64,000 bases of DNA from Brachycybe producta (Eukaryota > Arthropoda > Diplopoda > Playtdesmida > Andrognathidae). The translations under genes and the position numbers were made by a program. Of this stretch, positions 14,257-21,249 are shown one piece after another; within the stretch, counting starts at the first letter, position 1, and every line of letters begins with the position of its first letter. The notes beneath the pieces are model-generated. The model saw only the letters and a program-made list of their open reading frames with translations, made no database searches and was not told the DNA's origin. The stretch covers positions 1 to 64,000 of the forward strand of contig JAUPFP010000086.1 in NCBI GenBank assembly GCA_036925085.1. The letters are read 5' to 3'.

Positions 14257-15149
14257 TAAAAAAAATTTAAAAATCGAAATAAAATCTCGGAAAATTTTTT
14301 TTCCGGCAATTTAATGACTGTATGTTATGTGTACTAAGTGTACATACCTTATAGTAACATTTCTTAAATTTAAATATCAAAAAACGCGCAAAAATTTTGA
14401 AAAATAAGCCAACACGCCCTGCACGTCCTCTAAAAAAATTTAAAAATCGACAAAAAAATCGCGGAAAAAGTATTTTCCGGGTAGGTAATAACTTTATGTT
14501 ATGTGTACTAAGTGTACGTACCTTATACTAATATTACCTAATTTTAAATATCGAAAAACGCGCGAAAAGTTTGAAAAACAAGCCAACACGCCCTACACGC
14601 CCTCTAAAAAAATTTAAAAAATCGAAATAAAATCGCGTAAAATTTTTTTTCCGGCAAGGTAATGACTGTAAGTTATGTGTACTAAGTGTACGTACCTTAT
14701 ACTAATAATACCTAATTTTAAACATCAAAAACGCGCGAAAATTTTGAAAAATAAGCCAACACGCCCTACATGCCCTCTAAAAAAAATTTAAAAATCGAAA
14801 AAAAATCGCGGAAAATTTTTTTTCCGGATAGTTAATAACTGTATGTTATGTGTACTAAGTGTATGTACCTAATAGTGTTATTAGCTCTTTTTCAATATAC
14901 GAAAATTTTGAAAAATAAGACAACACGCCCTACACGCCCTCTAAAATAATTTAAAAATCGAAAAAAAATCGCGGAAAAATTTTTTTCCGGGTAGTTAATG
15001 ACTGTATGTTATGTGTACTAAGTGTACGTACCTTATACTAATAATACCTAATTTTATGTATCAAAAAACGCGCGAAAATATCTAAAAATTAGCCAACACG
15101 CCCTACACGCCATCTAAAAAAAATTAAAAATCTAAAAAAAATCTCGGAA

Positions 15150-15543
15150 AAAGTTTTTTCCGGGTAGGAAATGACTGTATGTTATGTGTACTAAGTGTAT
15201 GTACCTAATAGTATCATTAGCTATTTTTAAATATACGAAAATTTTGACAAATGAGCCAACACGCCCTACACGCCCTTTAAAAAAATTTAAAAATTTAAAA
15301 AAAATGCGGAAATTTTTTTTTCCTGGTAGATAATGACTGTATGTTATGTGTACTAAGTGTACGTACGTATTATTAGCTAATTTTAAATATACGAAAATTT
15401 CGAAAAATAAGCCAACACGCCCTACACGCCCTCTAAAAAAAATTTAAAAATCGAAAAAAAATCTCGGAAAAAGTTTTTCCAGGTAGATAATGACTGTATG
15501 TTATGTGTACTAAGTGTACGTACCTTATACTAATATTACATAA
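15150..15543 (+). repeat. Array tail next to the island
   Basis: These last two to three monomers before the island do not continue the order of units A and B. They include a tail with GTGTACGTACGTATTATTAGC near 15356-15378, in which ccttatact is missing. The final monomer stops at attacataa (15535-15543), after which the sequence changes completely. Confidence 0.85.
15535..15543. repeat. Left copy of 9-bp flanking duplication (attacataa)
   Basis: The 9-mer attacataa ends the left array. The same 9-mer begins the right array at 18217-18225, where it runs straight into ttttaaatatcg as in an ordinary monomer. Some intact monomers also carry acataattttaaat (near 5790 and 14180), so the site is a natural monomer sequence. 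The arrangement is that of a target-site duplication. Confidence 0.72.
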
Positions 15544-15719
15544 CTAGTGGGGTAACCTGTCATAAATGACGGGAGCATCTAGTTTCTTTTTGTGTGACTG
15601 TCCGGTTGTCATGAAGCAATTCGCCTTGACCACTTGTGTTTTTTATAAGCACCTTAATATTGTTATAGGTATGTGAAGACAGGGAGATACAGTCGTGTGC
15701 CCCGCCCCTTTATGACTGT

Positions 15720-15821
15720 CAGACCAAATATCAACCAATTGGAAATTGAAAAGAACGGGGCATGTGACGTCAGACCAAATAACAACCAATTCAAAATTGA
15801 AAAGAACGGGGCATGTGACAT
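15720..15821 (+). repeat. 51-bp tandem repeat, two copies, with CCAAT boxes
   Basis: Copies at 15720-15770 and 15771-15821 differ at four positions by eye. Each contains CAACCAATT (a CCAAT box), a GAAAAGAACGGGGCATG segment and TGAC[G/A]TC at the end. In the first copy CCAATTGG (15735-15742) is a perfect palindrome. Duplicated CCAAT-type modules just upstream of a TATA-like box are common in pol II promoters and viral or transposon enhancers. Confidence 0.9.
15765..15772. promoter_or_regulatory. CRE palindrome TGACGTCA
   Basis: A perfect TGACGTCA, the consensus site for CREB/ATF-type bZIP factors in animals, spans the junction of the two 51-bp copies. The corresponding site at 15816-15823 is TGACATCA, one base off. 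Function is inferred from the motif and its position about 90 bp upstream of the TATA-like box. Confidence 0.5.
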
Positions 15822-15856
15822 CAGACGACATAAAATAATTAAAAGTTGCTGGCCCT

Positions 15857-15890
15857 CATAAAAAGGCGGGGAAAACGACTGTATTTTACT
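15857..15890 (+). promoter_or_regulatory. TATA-like box and likely start region
   Basis: CATAAAAAGGCGGGG at about 15857-15871 looks like a TATA element followed by a G-rich flank. A start would be expected about 25-30 bp downstream, near gactgtattttactgtc (15877-15893). With the CCAAT and CRE sites upstream this makes a plausible plus-strand pol II promoter reading towards the minisatellite. No coding sequence follows, so any transcript would be non-coding. Confidence 0.4.
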
Positions 15891-15920
15891 GTCTTTACTT
15901 GCCTGTCCTTACTATTGTTT

Positions 15921-15988
15921 GGATTCTTGGATCGGGAGAGTGCAACATAAAGTTGACCATGAGAAAAAAGCAGTTCATTTAAATTTCA
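15921..15988 (+). repeat. Direct-repeat block, copy 1
   Basis: This block contains TTCTTGGATCGGGAGAG, TGCAACATAAAGTTGACC, a tgagaaaaaag stretch and GCAGTTCATTT. It recurs with a few changes at 18046-18122 in the same orientation. The two copies bracket the minisatellite, about 2.1 kb apart, so the minisatellite and the 17.8-18.0 kb segment sit between direct repeats. Confidence 0.85.
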
Positions 15989-16003
15989 ATCTGATTAAGT
16001 TTT

Positions 16004-17524
16004 TGTCCTAAAACAATTTACCCTAAAGAAACATTTGCCCTAAAGAAACATTTGCCCTAAAGGGAGATATTGCCCTAAAGGGAGATATTGCCGTAAAGGG
16101 AGATATTGCCATAAAGGGAGATATTGCCCTAAAGGGACATTTGCCCTAAAGGGACATTTGCCCTAAAGGGAGATATTGCCCTAAAGGGAGATATTGCCCT
16201 AAAGGGACATTTGCCCTAAAGGGACATTTGCCCTAAAGGGACATTTGCCCTAAAGGGACATTTGCCCTAAAGGGACATTTGCCCTAAATGACATTTGCCC
16301 TAAAGGGACATTTGCCCTAAATTGAGATATTGCCCTAAAGGGAGATATTGCCCTAAAGGGAGATATTGCCCTAAAGGGAGATATTGCCCTAAAGGGACAT
16401 TTGCCCTAAAGGGACATTTGCCCTAAAGGGACATTTGCCCTAAAGGGACATTTGCCCTAAAGGGACATTTGCCCTAAAGGGACATTTGCCCTAAATGACA
16501 TTTGCCCTAAAGGGACATTTGCCCTAAATTGAGATATTGCCCTAAAGGGAGATATTGCCCTAAAGGGAGATATTGCCCTAAAGGGACATTTGCCCTAAAG
16601 GGACATTTGCCCTAAAGGGACATTTGCCCTAAAGGGACATTTGCCCTAAAGGGACATTTGCCCTAAATGACATTTGCCCTAAAGGGACATTTGCCCTAAA
16701 TTGAGATATTGCCCTAAAGGGAGATATTGCCCTAAAGGGAGATATTGCCCTAAAGGGAGATATTGCCCTAAAGGGAGATATTGCCCTAAAGGGAGATATT
16801 GCCCTAAAGGGAGATATTGCCCTAAAGGGACATTTGCCCTAAAGGGACATTTGCCCTAAAGGGAGATATTGCCCTAAAGGGAGATATTGCCCTAAAGGGA
16901 GATATTGCCCTAAAGGGAGATATTGCCCTAAAGGGAGATATTGCCCTAAAGGGAGATATTGCCCTAAAGGGAGATATTGCCCTAAAGGGAGATATTGCCC
17001 TAAAGGGAGATATTGCCCTAAAGGGAGATATTGCCCTAAAGGGAGATATTGCCCTAAAGGGAGATATTGCCCTAAAGGGAGATATTGCCCTAAAGGGAGA
17101 TATTGCCCTAAAGGGAGATATTGCCCTAAAGGGAGATATTGCCCTAAAGGGAGATATTGCCCTAAATGGAGATATTGCCCTAAAGGGAGATATTGCCCTA
17201 AAAAGACATTTGCCCTTAAAAGACATTTGCCCTAAAAAGACATTTGATCTAAAAAAACATTTGCCCTAAAAAGACATTTGCCCTAAAAAGACATTTGCCC
17301 TAAAAAGACATTTGCCCTAAAAAGACATTTGCCATAAAAAGACATTTGCCCTAAAAAGACATTTGCCCTAAAAAGACATTTGCCCTAAAAAGACATTTGC
17401 CCTAAAAAGACATTTGCCCTAAAAAGACATTTGCCCTAAAGGGACATTTACCCTAAAGGGACATTTGCCCTAAAAGGACATTTGCCCTAAAAAAACATTT
17501 GCCCTAAGGAGATGTTCCCCTAAT
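16004..17524 (+). repeat. Minisatellite, forward arm (17/18-bp units)
   Basis: About 1.5 kb of contiguous short units share the core TTGCCCTAAA. Three unit types occur: an 18-mer GGGAGATATTGCCCTAAA, a 17-mer GGGACATTTGCCCTAAA and a 17-mer AAGACATTTGCCCTAAA. The first units (16004-16060) are degenerate (CAATTTACCCTAAAG, AAACATTTG). From 16150 to 16760 the 17- and 18-mers alternate in blocks. From about 16862 to 17205 nearly every unit is the 18-mer, and from about 17205 to 17445 nearly every unit is the AAGACATTTG 17-mer. Each GGG unit junction gives CCCT-AA-AGGG, a small inverted repeat. Long minus-strand frames here only reflect 18 being a multiple of 3. Confidence 0.96.
16286..16720 (+). 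repeat. Block repeats inside the minisatellite
   Basis: A shortened unit, CCCTAAATGACATTTG, recurs with AAATG at 16286, 16493 and 16665 (spacings 207 and 172 bp). Each time it is followed by one normal 17-mer and then the odd junction CCCTAAATTGAGATATTG. The same composite block has therefore been copied about three times, with slightly different numbers of units. The minisatellite thus has its own higher-order structure. Confidence 0.85.
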
Positions 17525-17549
17525 GAGTAGTCTAAATATACAGTAATTG

Positions 17550-17795
17550 GTTTTAGGGCATATGTTCTTTGAGGGCAAATAGTTTTAGGGCAAATGTTTT
17601 TAAGGGCAAGTGGTTTTAGGGCAAGTTGTTTTAGAGCAAATGTTCTATTAGAGTAAATAGTTTTAGGGTAAATGGTTTTAGGGCAAGTGTTCCTTGAGGG
17701 CAAATAGTTTTAGGGCAATGGTTTTAGGGCAAATGTTCTATTAGGGTAAATGGTTTTAAGGAAAATGTTCCATTAGGGTTAATTGTTTTTATGGC
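17550..17795 (-). repeat. Minisatellite, inverted arm
   Basis: After a spacer of about 25 bp (17525-17549, tctaaatatacagtaattgg) the unit reappears as its reverse complement: TTTTAGGGCAAATG replaces CATTTGCCCTAAAA. About 14 units follow, with variants such as TTAGAGCAAATG, TTAGGGTAAATGG and GGGCAAGTGTTCC. They are clearly more diverged than the forward arm and fade out at attagggttaattgtttttatggc. Together the arms could form a hairpin with a stem of up to about 250 bp, mismatches included. Confidence 0.93.
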
Positions 17796-17893
17796 ACAAT
17801 TGCCTGTGATAAACTGTAGTTTAATTTTGCAACTATTATCCCCTCCCCTTTTTATATTTGAAATAGAAAATGTGTTTTTCATTTTCTCTGATG

Positions 17894-17905
17894 TGCGCAT
17901 GCGCG
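17894..17905. promoter_or_regulatory. NRF1-type site TGCGCATGCGCG
   Basis: The sequence matches the NRF1 consensus YGCGCAYGCGCR at every position and contains the 10-bp palindrome GCGCATGCGC. NRF1 sites are common in animal promoters, which mildly favours an animal host. No transcription unit can be tied to it here; a chance match in alternating CpG-rich sequence is possible. Confidence 0.4.
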
Positions 17906-17944
17906 TCGTTTTTTTTTTTTTTTACTAATTTCATTTCAATTTCA

Positions 17945-18030
17945 GTCACCCCCTCCCACTTTTCCTCCCTCCACGTTTCTCTCTCGCCCCCCCCCCTTCT
18001 ACACTTTCCATCCAACCTTTCCCCCTCTCC
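17945..18030. repeat. Polypyrimidine tract
   Basis: This is an almost pure C/T stretch on the plus strand (caccccctcccacttttcc, then ctctcgccccccccccttct and ctttccccctctcc). The minus strand has G runs of 5 and 10, so it could form triplex or quadruplex structures. Confidence 0.8.
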
Positions 18031-18045
18031 AATTTAATATCATGG

Positions 18046-18122
18046 GGTTCTTGGATGGGAAGGGTGCAACATATAGTTGACCTTGAGAAAAAAAAAAGCT
18101 GTTCATTTCTTCATTTATTTAA
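18046..18122 (+). repeat. Direct-repeat block, copy 2
   Basis: TTCTTGGATGGGAAGGG, TGCAACATATAGTTGACC, a longer A run (tgagaaaaaaaaaag) and GCTGTTCATTT match 15921-15988 with a few substitutions and an expanded A run. An extra cttcatttattt precedes aaattta. The copies differ enough to be old relative to the near-identical satellite units. Confidence 0.85.
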
Positions 18123-18216
18123 ATTTATATAAATTCCGATGTGCTTCAATGGTTGTACAGCGTTATTTCAGACAGAAAGACAGATACACAGACCTGGGAT
18201 ATTATATATATATTAC
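18123..18216. other. Right end of the island
   Basis: About 90 bp follow the direct-repeat block: ccgatgtgcttcaatggttg, a CAGA-rich stretch (cagacagaaagacagatac), then ctgggatattatatatatattac. Nothing here is a terminal inverted copy of the left end at 15544. It meets the resumed satellite at attacataa. Confidence 0.7.
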
Positions 18217-18225
18217 ATTACATAA
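18217..18225. repeat. Right copy of 9-bp flanking duplication (attacataa)
   Basis: The 9-mer matches 15535-15543 exactly and continues into ttttaaatatcgaaaaatgcg, an ordinary monomer head in phase with the left array. Confidence 0.72.
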
Positions 18226-21200
18226 TTTTAAATATCGAAAAATGCGCGAAAAGTTTGAAAAATAAGCCAACACGCCCTACAGGCTCTCTAAAAAAAATTT
18301 AAAAATCGAAAAAAAAATCGCGGAAAAACTTTTTTCCGGGTAGTTAATGACTGTATGTTATGTGTACTAAGTGTACGTACCTTATACTAATAATACCTAA
18401 TTTTAAATATCAAAAAACGCGCGAAAATTTCGAAAAAACAAACAACACTCCTTACACGCCCTCTAAAAAAATTTAAAAAATCGAAATAAAGTCCCGTAAA
18501 TTTTTTTTTCTGGCAAGGTAATGACTGTAAGTTATGTGTTCTAAGTGTACGTACCTTATACTAATAATACCTAATTTTAAATATCGAAAAACGCGCGAAG
18601 TTTTCTAAAAATTAGCCAACACGCCCTACAAGCCATCTAAAAAAAAATTAAAAATCTAAAAAAAATCGCGGAAAATTTTTTTCCGGGTAGATAATGACTG
18701 TATGTTATGTGTACTAAGTGTACGTACCTTATACTAATAATACCTAGTTTTAAATATCGAAAAACGCGCGAAAATTTTGAAAAATAAGACAACACGCCCT
18801 ACATGCCCTCAATAAAAATTTAAAAATAAAAAAAAATCGCGGAAAATATTTTTTCCGGATTGTTAATGATTGTAAGTTATGTGTACTAAGTGTACGTACC
18901 TTATACTATTATTACCTAAATTTAAATATTGAAAAACGCGTGAAAATTTTGAAAAATAAGCCAACAGGCCCTACACGCCCTCTAAAAAAAATTTAAAAAT
19001 TATAAAAAAAATCGCGGAAATTTTTTTTTCCAGATAGTTATTGACTGTATGTTATGTGTACTAAGTGTACATACCTAATAGTATCATTAGCTATTTTTAA
19101 ATATACGAATATATACTAATATTAGCTAATTTTAAATATCCAAAACGCGCGAAAATTTTGAAAGATAAGCCAACACGCCCTACACGCCCTCTAAAAAAAA
19201 TTTAAAAATCGAAAAAAAGTGTGGAAATAGTTTTTTCCGGGTAGTTAATGACTGTATATTATGTGTACTAAGTGTACGTACCTTATACTAATATTACCTA
19301 AATTTAAATATACGAAAATTTCGAAAAATGAGCCAACACGCCCTACACGCCCTTTAAAAAAATGTTAAAAATTTAAAAAAATTGAGGAACATTTTTTTTC
19401 CGGATAGTTAATTACTGTAAGTTATGTGTACTAAGTGTACGTACCTTATACTATTATTACCTAAATTTAAATATCGAAAAACGTGCGAAAATTTTAAAAA
19501 TAAGCCAACAGGCCCTACACGCCCTCTAAAAAAAATTTAAAAATCGAAAAAAAATCGCGGAAAATTTTTTTCCGGATAGTTAATGACTGTATGTTATGTG
19601 TAATAAGTGTATGTACCTAATAGTATCATTAGCTCTTTTTAAATATACGAAAAATTCGACAAATGAGCCAACACGCCCTACACGCCCATTAAAAAAATGT
19701 TAAAAATTTAAAAAAATTGCGGAACATTTTTTTTCCGGATAGTTAATTACTGTAAGTTATGTGTACTAAGTGTACGTACCTTATACTATTATTACCTAAG
19801 TTTAAATATCGAAAAAAGCGCAAAAATTTTGAAAAATAAGCCAACAGGCCCTACACGCCCATTAAATAAATGTTAAAAATCGAAAAAAAATCGCGGAAAT
19901 TTTTTTTTCCAGATAGTTATTGACTGTATGTTATGTGTACTAAGTGTACATACCTAATAGTATCATTTGCTATTTTTAAATATAAGATAATTTCGACAAA
20001 TAAACCAACACACCCTACACGCCCTTTAATAAAAAATTTAAAAATTTAAAAAAATTGCGGAACATTTTTTTTCCGGGTAGATAATGACTTTATGTTATGT
20101 GTACTAAGGGTATGTACCTTATACTAATAATACCTACTTTTAAATATCGAAAAACGCGCGAAAATTTTGAAAAATAAGCCAACACGCCCTACACGTCCTC
20201 TAAAAAAATTTAAAAATCGAAAAAAAAACGCGGAATAAGATTTTTCAGGATAGATAATGACTATAAGTTATGTGTACTAAGTGTGCGTACCTTATACTAA
20301 TATTACCTAATTTTAAATATTGAAAAACGCACGAAAATTTTGAAAAATAAGCCAACACGCCCTACACGTCCTCAAAAAAAATTAAAAATAAAAAAAAATC
20401 GCGGAAAATATTTTTTCCGGATAGTTAATGATTTTAAGTTAAGTTATGTGTACTAAGTGTTCGTACCCTATACTAATATTACCAAGATTTAAATATCAAA
20501 AACGCGCGAGAAGTTTGAAAAATAAGCCAACATGCCCTACACGCCCTCTAAAAAAATTTAAAAATCGAAAAAAAATCGCGGAACAAGTTTTTTCCGGATA
20601 GTTAAAGATTGTATGTTATGTGTACTAAGTGTACGTACCTAATAGTATCATTTGCTATTTTTAAATATACGAAAAATTCGAAAAATGAGCCAACACGCCC
20701 TACACGCCCACTAAAAAAATGTTAAAAATTTAAAACAATTGCGGAAATTTTTTTTTCCGGATAGTTAATTACTGTAAGTTATGTGTACTAAATGTACGTA
20801 CCTTATACTATTATTACCTAAATTTAAATATCGAAATACGCGCGAAAATTTTGAAAAATAAGCCAACAGGCCCTACACGCCCTTTAAAAAAAATTTAAAA
20901 ATAAAAAAAAAATCGCGGAAAATTTTTTTTCCAGATAGTTATTGACTGTATGTTATGTGTACTAAGTGTACATACCTAATAGTATCATTAGCTATTTTTA
21001 AATATACGAAAATTTCGACAAATGAGCCAACACGCCCTACACGCCCTTTAAAAAAATTTAAAAATTTAAAAAAATTGCGGAACATTTTTTTTCCGGGTAG
21101 ATAATGACTTTATGTTATGTGTACTAAGTGTACGTACCTTATACTAATAATGCCTACTTTTAAATATTGAAAAACGCGCGAAAATTTTGAAAAATAAGCC

Positions 21201-21240
21201 AACAGGCCATACACGCCCTCTAAAAAAAATTTAAAAATCG
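18226..21240 (+). repeat. Right array, mixed zone after the island
   Basis: Monomers here mix types. Some resemble the left array (cgaaaaaacaaacaacac at about 18431, as at 3260 and 9260; agataatgactgtatg). Others belong to the right-array set (GTGTGGAAATAG at about 19218; ATGAGCC with GCGGAACATTT). I see no clean super-repeat. It reads as a transition between two homogenisation domains, with the island lying on the left-type side. Confidence 0.7.
19067..19273 (+). repeat. 207-bp rearranged monomer
   Basis: Landmark spacing is 207 bp. The tail segment is partly duplicated: after ttagctatttttaaatatacgaa the sequence restarts at tatatactaatattagctaattttaaatatcc before the normal head. This is an internal junction from an illegitimate exchange within one monomer. 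Confidence 0.78.
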
Positions 21241-21249
21241 AAAATAAAA

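Larger units (their letters stand above)
6813..15150 (+). repeat. Left super-repeat unit B, expanded copy of A
   Basis: This is the second copy of unit A. It follows A at +5,997 bp up to about 10640. There it jumps back and repeats the stretch from about 8281, then rejoins A's order at about 12835 and follows A's 4650-6770 at an offset near 8,386 bp. The net expansion is about 2.39 kb. Around 12960-13140 there is one monomer (with gccatcacgcc and acgcaatct) absent from the matching place in A near 4741. The copy loses its match near 15150, where cggaaaaagttttttccgggtagGAAATG replaces the expected sequence. Confidence 0.83.
1..15543 (+). repeat. Left satellite array, ~162-175 bp monomer
   Basis: This is an uninterrupted head-to-tail tandem array of one AT-rich monomer, all copies in the same direction. 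The recurring landmark GTACGTACC (or GTATGTACC, GTTCGTACC) starts at 135, 309, 481, 643, 816, 988, 1150, 1323, 1486, 1659 and 1821, giving spacings of 174, 172, 162, 173, 172, 162, 173, 163, 173 and 162 bp. A typical monomer has a head with cgaaaaacgcgcg, then the doublet CACGCCCTA CACGCCCTC, A tracts, a dyad around CGGAAAA...TTTTCCG, and a tail TTATGTGTACTAAGTGTACG. No reading frame of meaningful length runs through it. The size and organisation are those of a nucleosome-sized satellite; a centromeric role is inference only. The array ends abruptly inside a monomer at the island. Confidence 0.97.
15558..15947 (+). other. LTR-like segment (TGTCAT...TGCAACA), tentative
   Basis: The 390-bp stretch starts TGTCATAAATGAC, which contains the dyad GTCAT-AA-ATGAC at 15559-15570, and ends GTGCAACA. 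It carries a promoter-like region about three quarters of the way along. The TG...CA ends, an internal CCAAT/TATA promoter and a short downstream region resemble a retrotransposon long terminal repeat. Against this, no tRNA primer-binding site (TGG start) follows 15947, the immediate flanks (taacc and taaag) do not match, and the similarity to the second copy near 18071 continues past the supposed LTR end. It is best read as a possible LTR remnant or a promoter-bearing fragment. Confidence 0.28.
17796..18045. other. Unique segment with T run and pyrimidine tract
   Basis: No gene is visible here. The segment holds a perfect NRF1-type palindrome (17894-17905), a run of 15 T (17909-17923), then TACTAAT and TTTCAG, and a pyrimidine-rich tract from about 17945 to 18030 including ten C in a row (17987-17996). 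The complementary strand has several G runs. Low-complexity tracts like these are prone to non-B structure. Confidence 0.7.
15544..18216. mobile_element. 2,673-bp island inserted in the satellite; possible non-autonomous element
   Basis: This sequence shares nothing with the satellite monomer. It interrupts one monomer between two copies of attacataa. The distance between landmarks across it (15516 to 18373) is 2,857 bp; removing the island plus one 9-mer leaves 175 bp, a normal monomer, so the phase is preserved. That is directly visible and strongly suggests insertion into an existing array. Its left end reads CTAGTGGGGTAACC and its right end is TA-rich (tatatatattac). I find no terminal inverted repeats and no protein. 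A 9-bp duplication is typical of Mutator-like elements, and a few other DNA transposon groups give 8-9 bp, but the lack of inverted termini leaves the class open. It could also be filler DNA captured during break repair. Confidence 0.65.

Noticed and set aside
15643-15861. 62-codon frames on both strands across the 51-bp tandem repeat
   Set aside because: The 51-bp period is a multiple of 3, so frames persist in both strands. The sequence looks regulatory, and no family is recognisable.
16822-17226. 134-codon minus-strand open frame of RAISPF repeats
   Set aside because: It is the reverse complement of the 18-bp minisatellite unit. Since 18 is a multiple of 3 the frame stays open by chance. 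No start context, flanking gene or domain supports a protein.
16004-17524. CRISPR array
   Set aside because: Units are contiguous with no unique spacers and no cas genes, and the context is eukaryotic satellite DNA.
17470-17703. 77-codon minus-strand frame (ALK/PKTI-type repeats)
   Set aside because: It runs across the inverted arm of the minisatellite and the orientation flip; it is a repeat artefact.
16004-17795. Interstitial telomere repeat (TTAGGG or TTTAGGG)
   Set aside because: TTTAGGG occurs once per 17-18 bp inside a longer unit and never in tandem, so it is not telomeric.
17923-17945. Functional 3' splice site
   Set aside because: No exon or donor site can be paired with it; the distance from TACTAAT to AG is short and the pyrimidine tract is mostly downstream.
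15558-18071. Complete LTR retrotransposon with two LTRs
   Set aside because: Only the last ~30 bp of the supposed LTR recurs near 18071, the similarity continues past the LTR end, no primer-binding site starting TGG follows, and no gag/pol is present.
15544-18216. Terminal inverted repeats of a DNA transposon
   Set aside because: The left end (CTAGTGGGGTAACC) and the reverse complement of the right end (GTAATATATATA) do not match beyond chance.
18077-18265. 62-codon plus-strand frame
   Set aside because: It crosses the island/satellite junction, so it is a chance frame.
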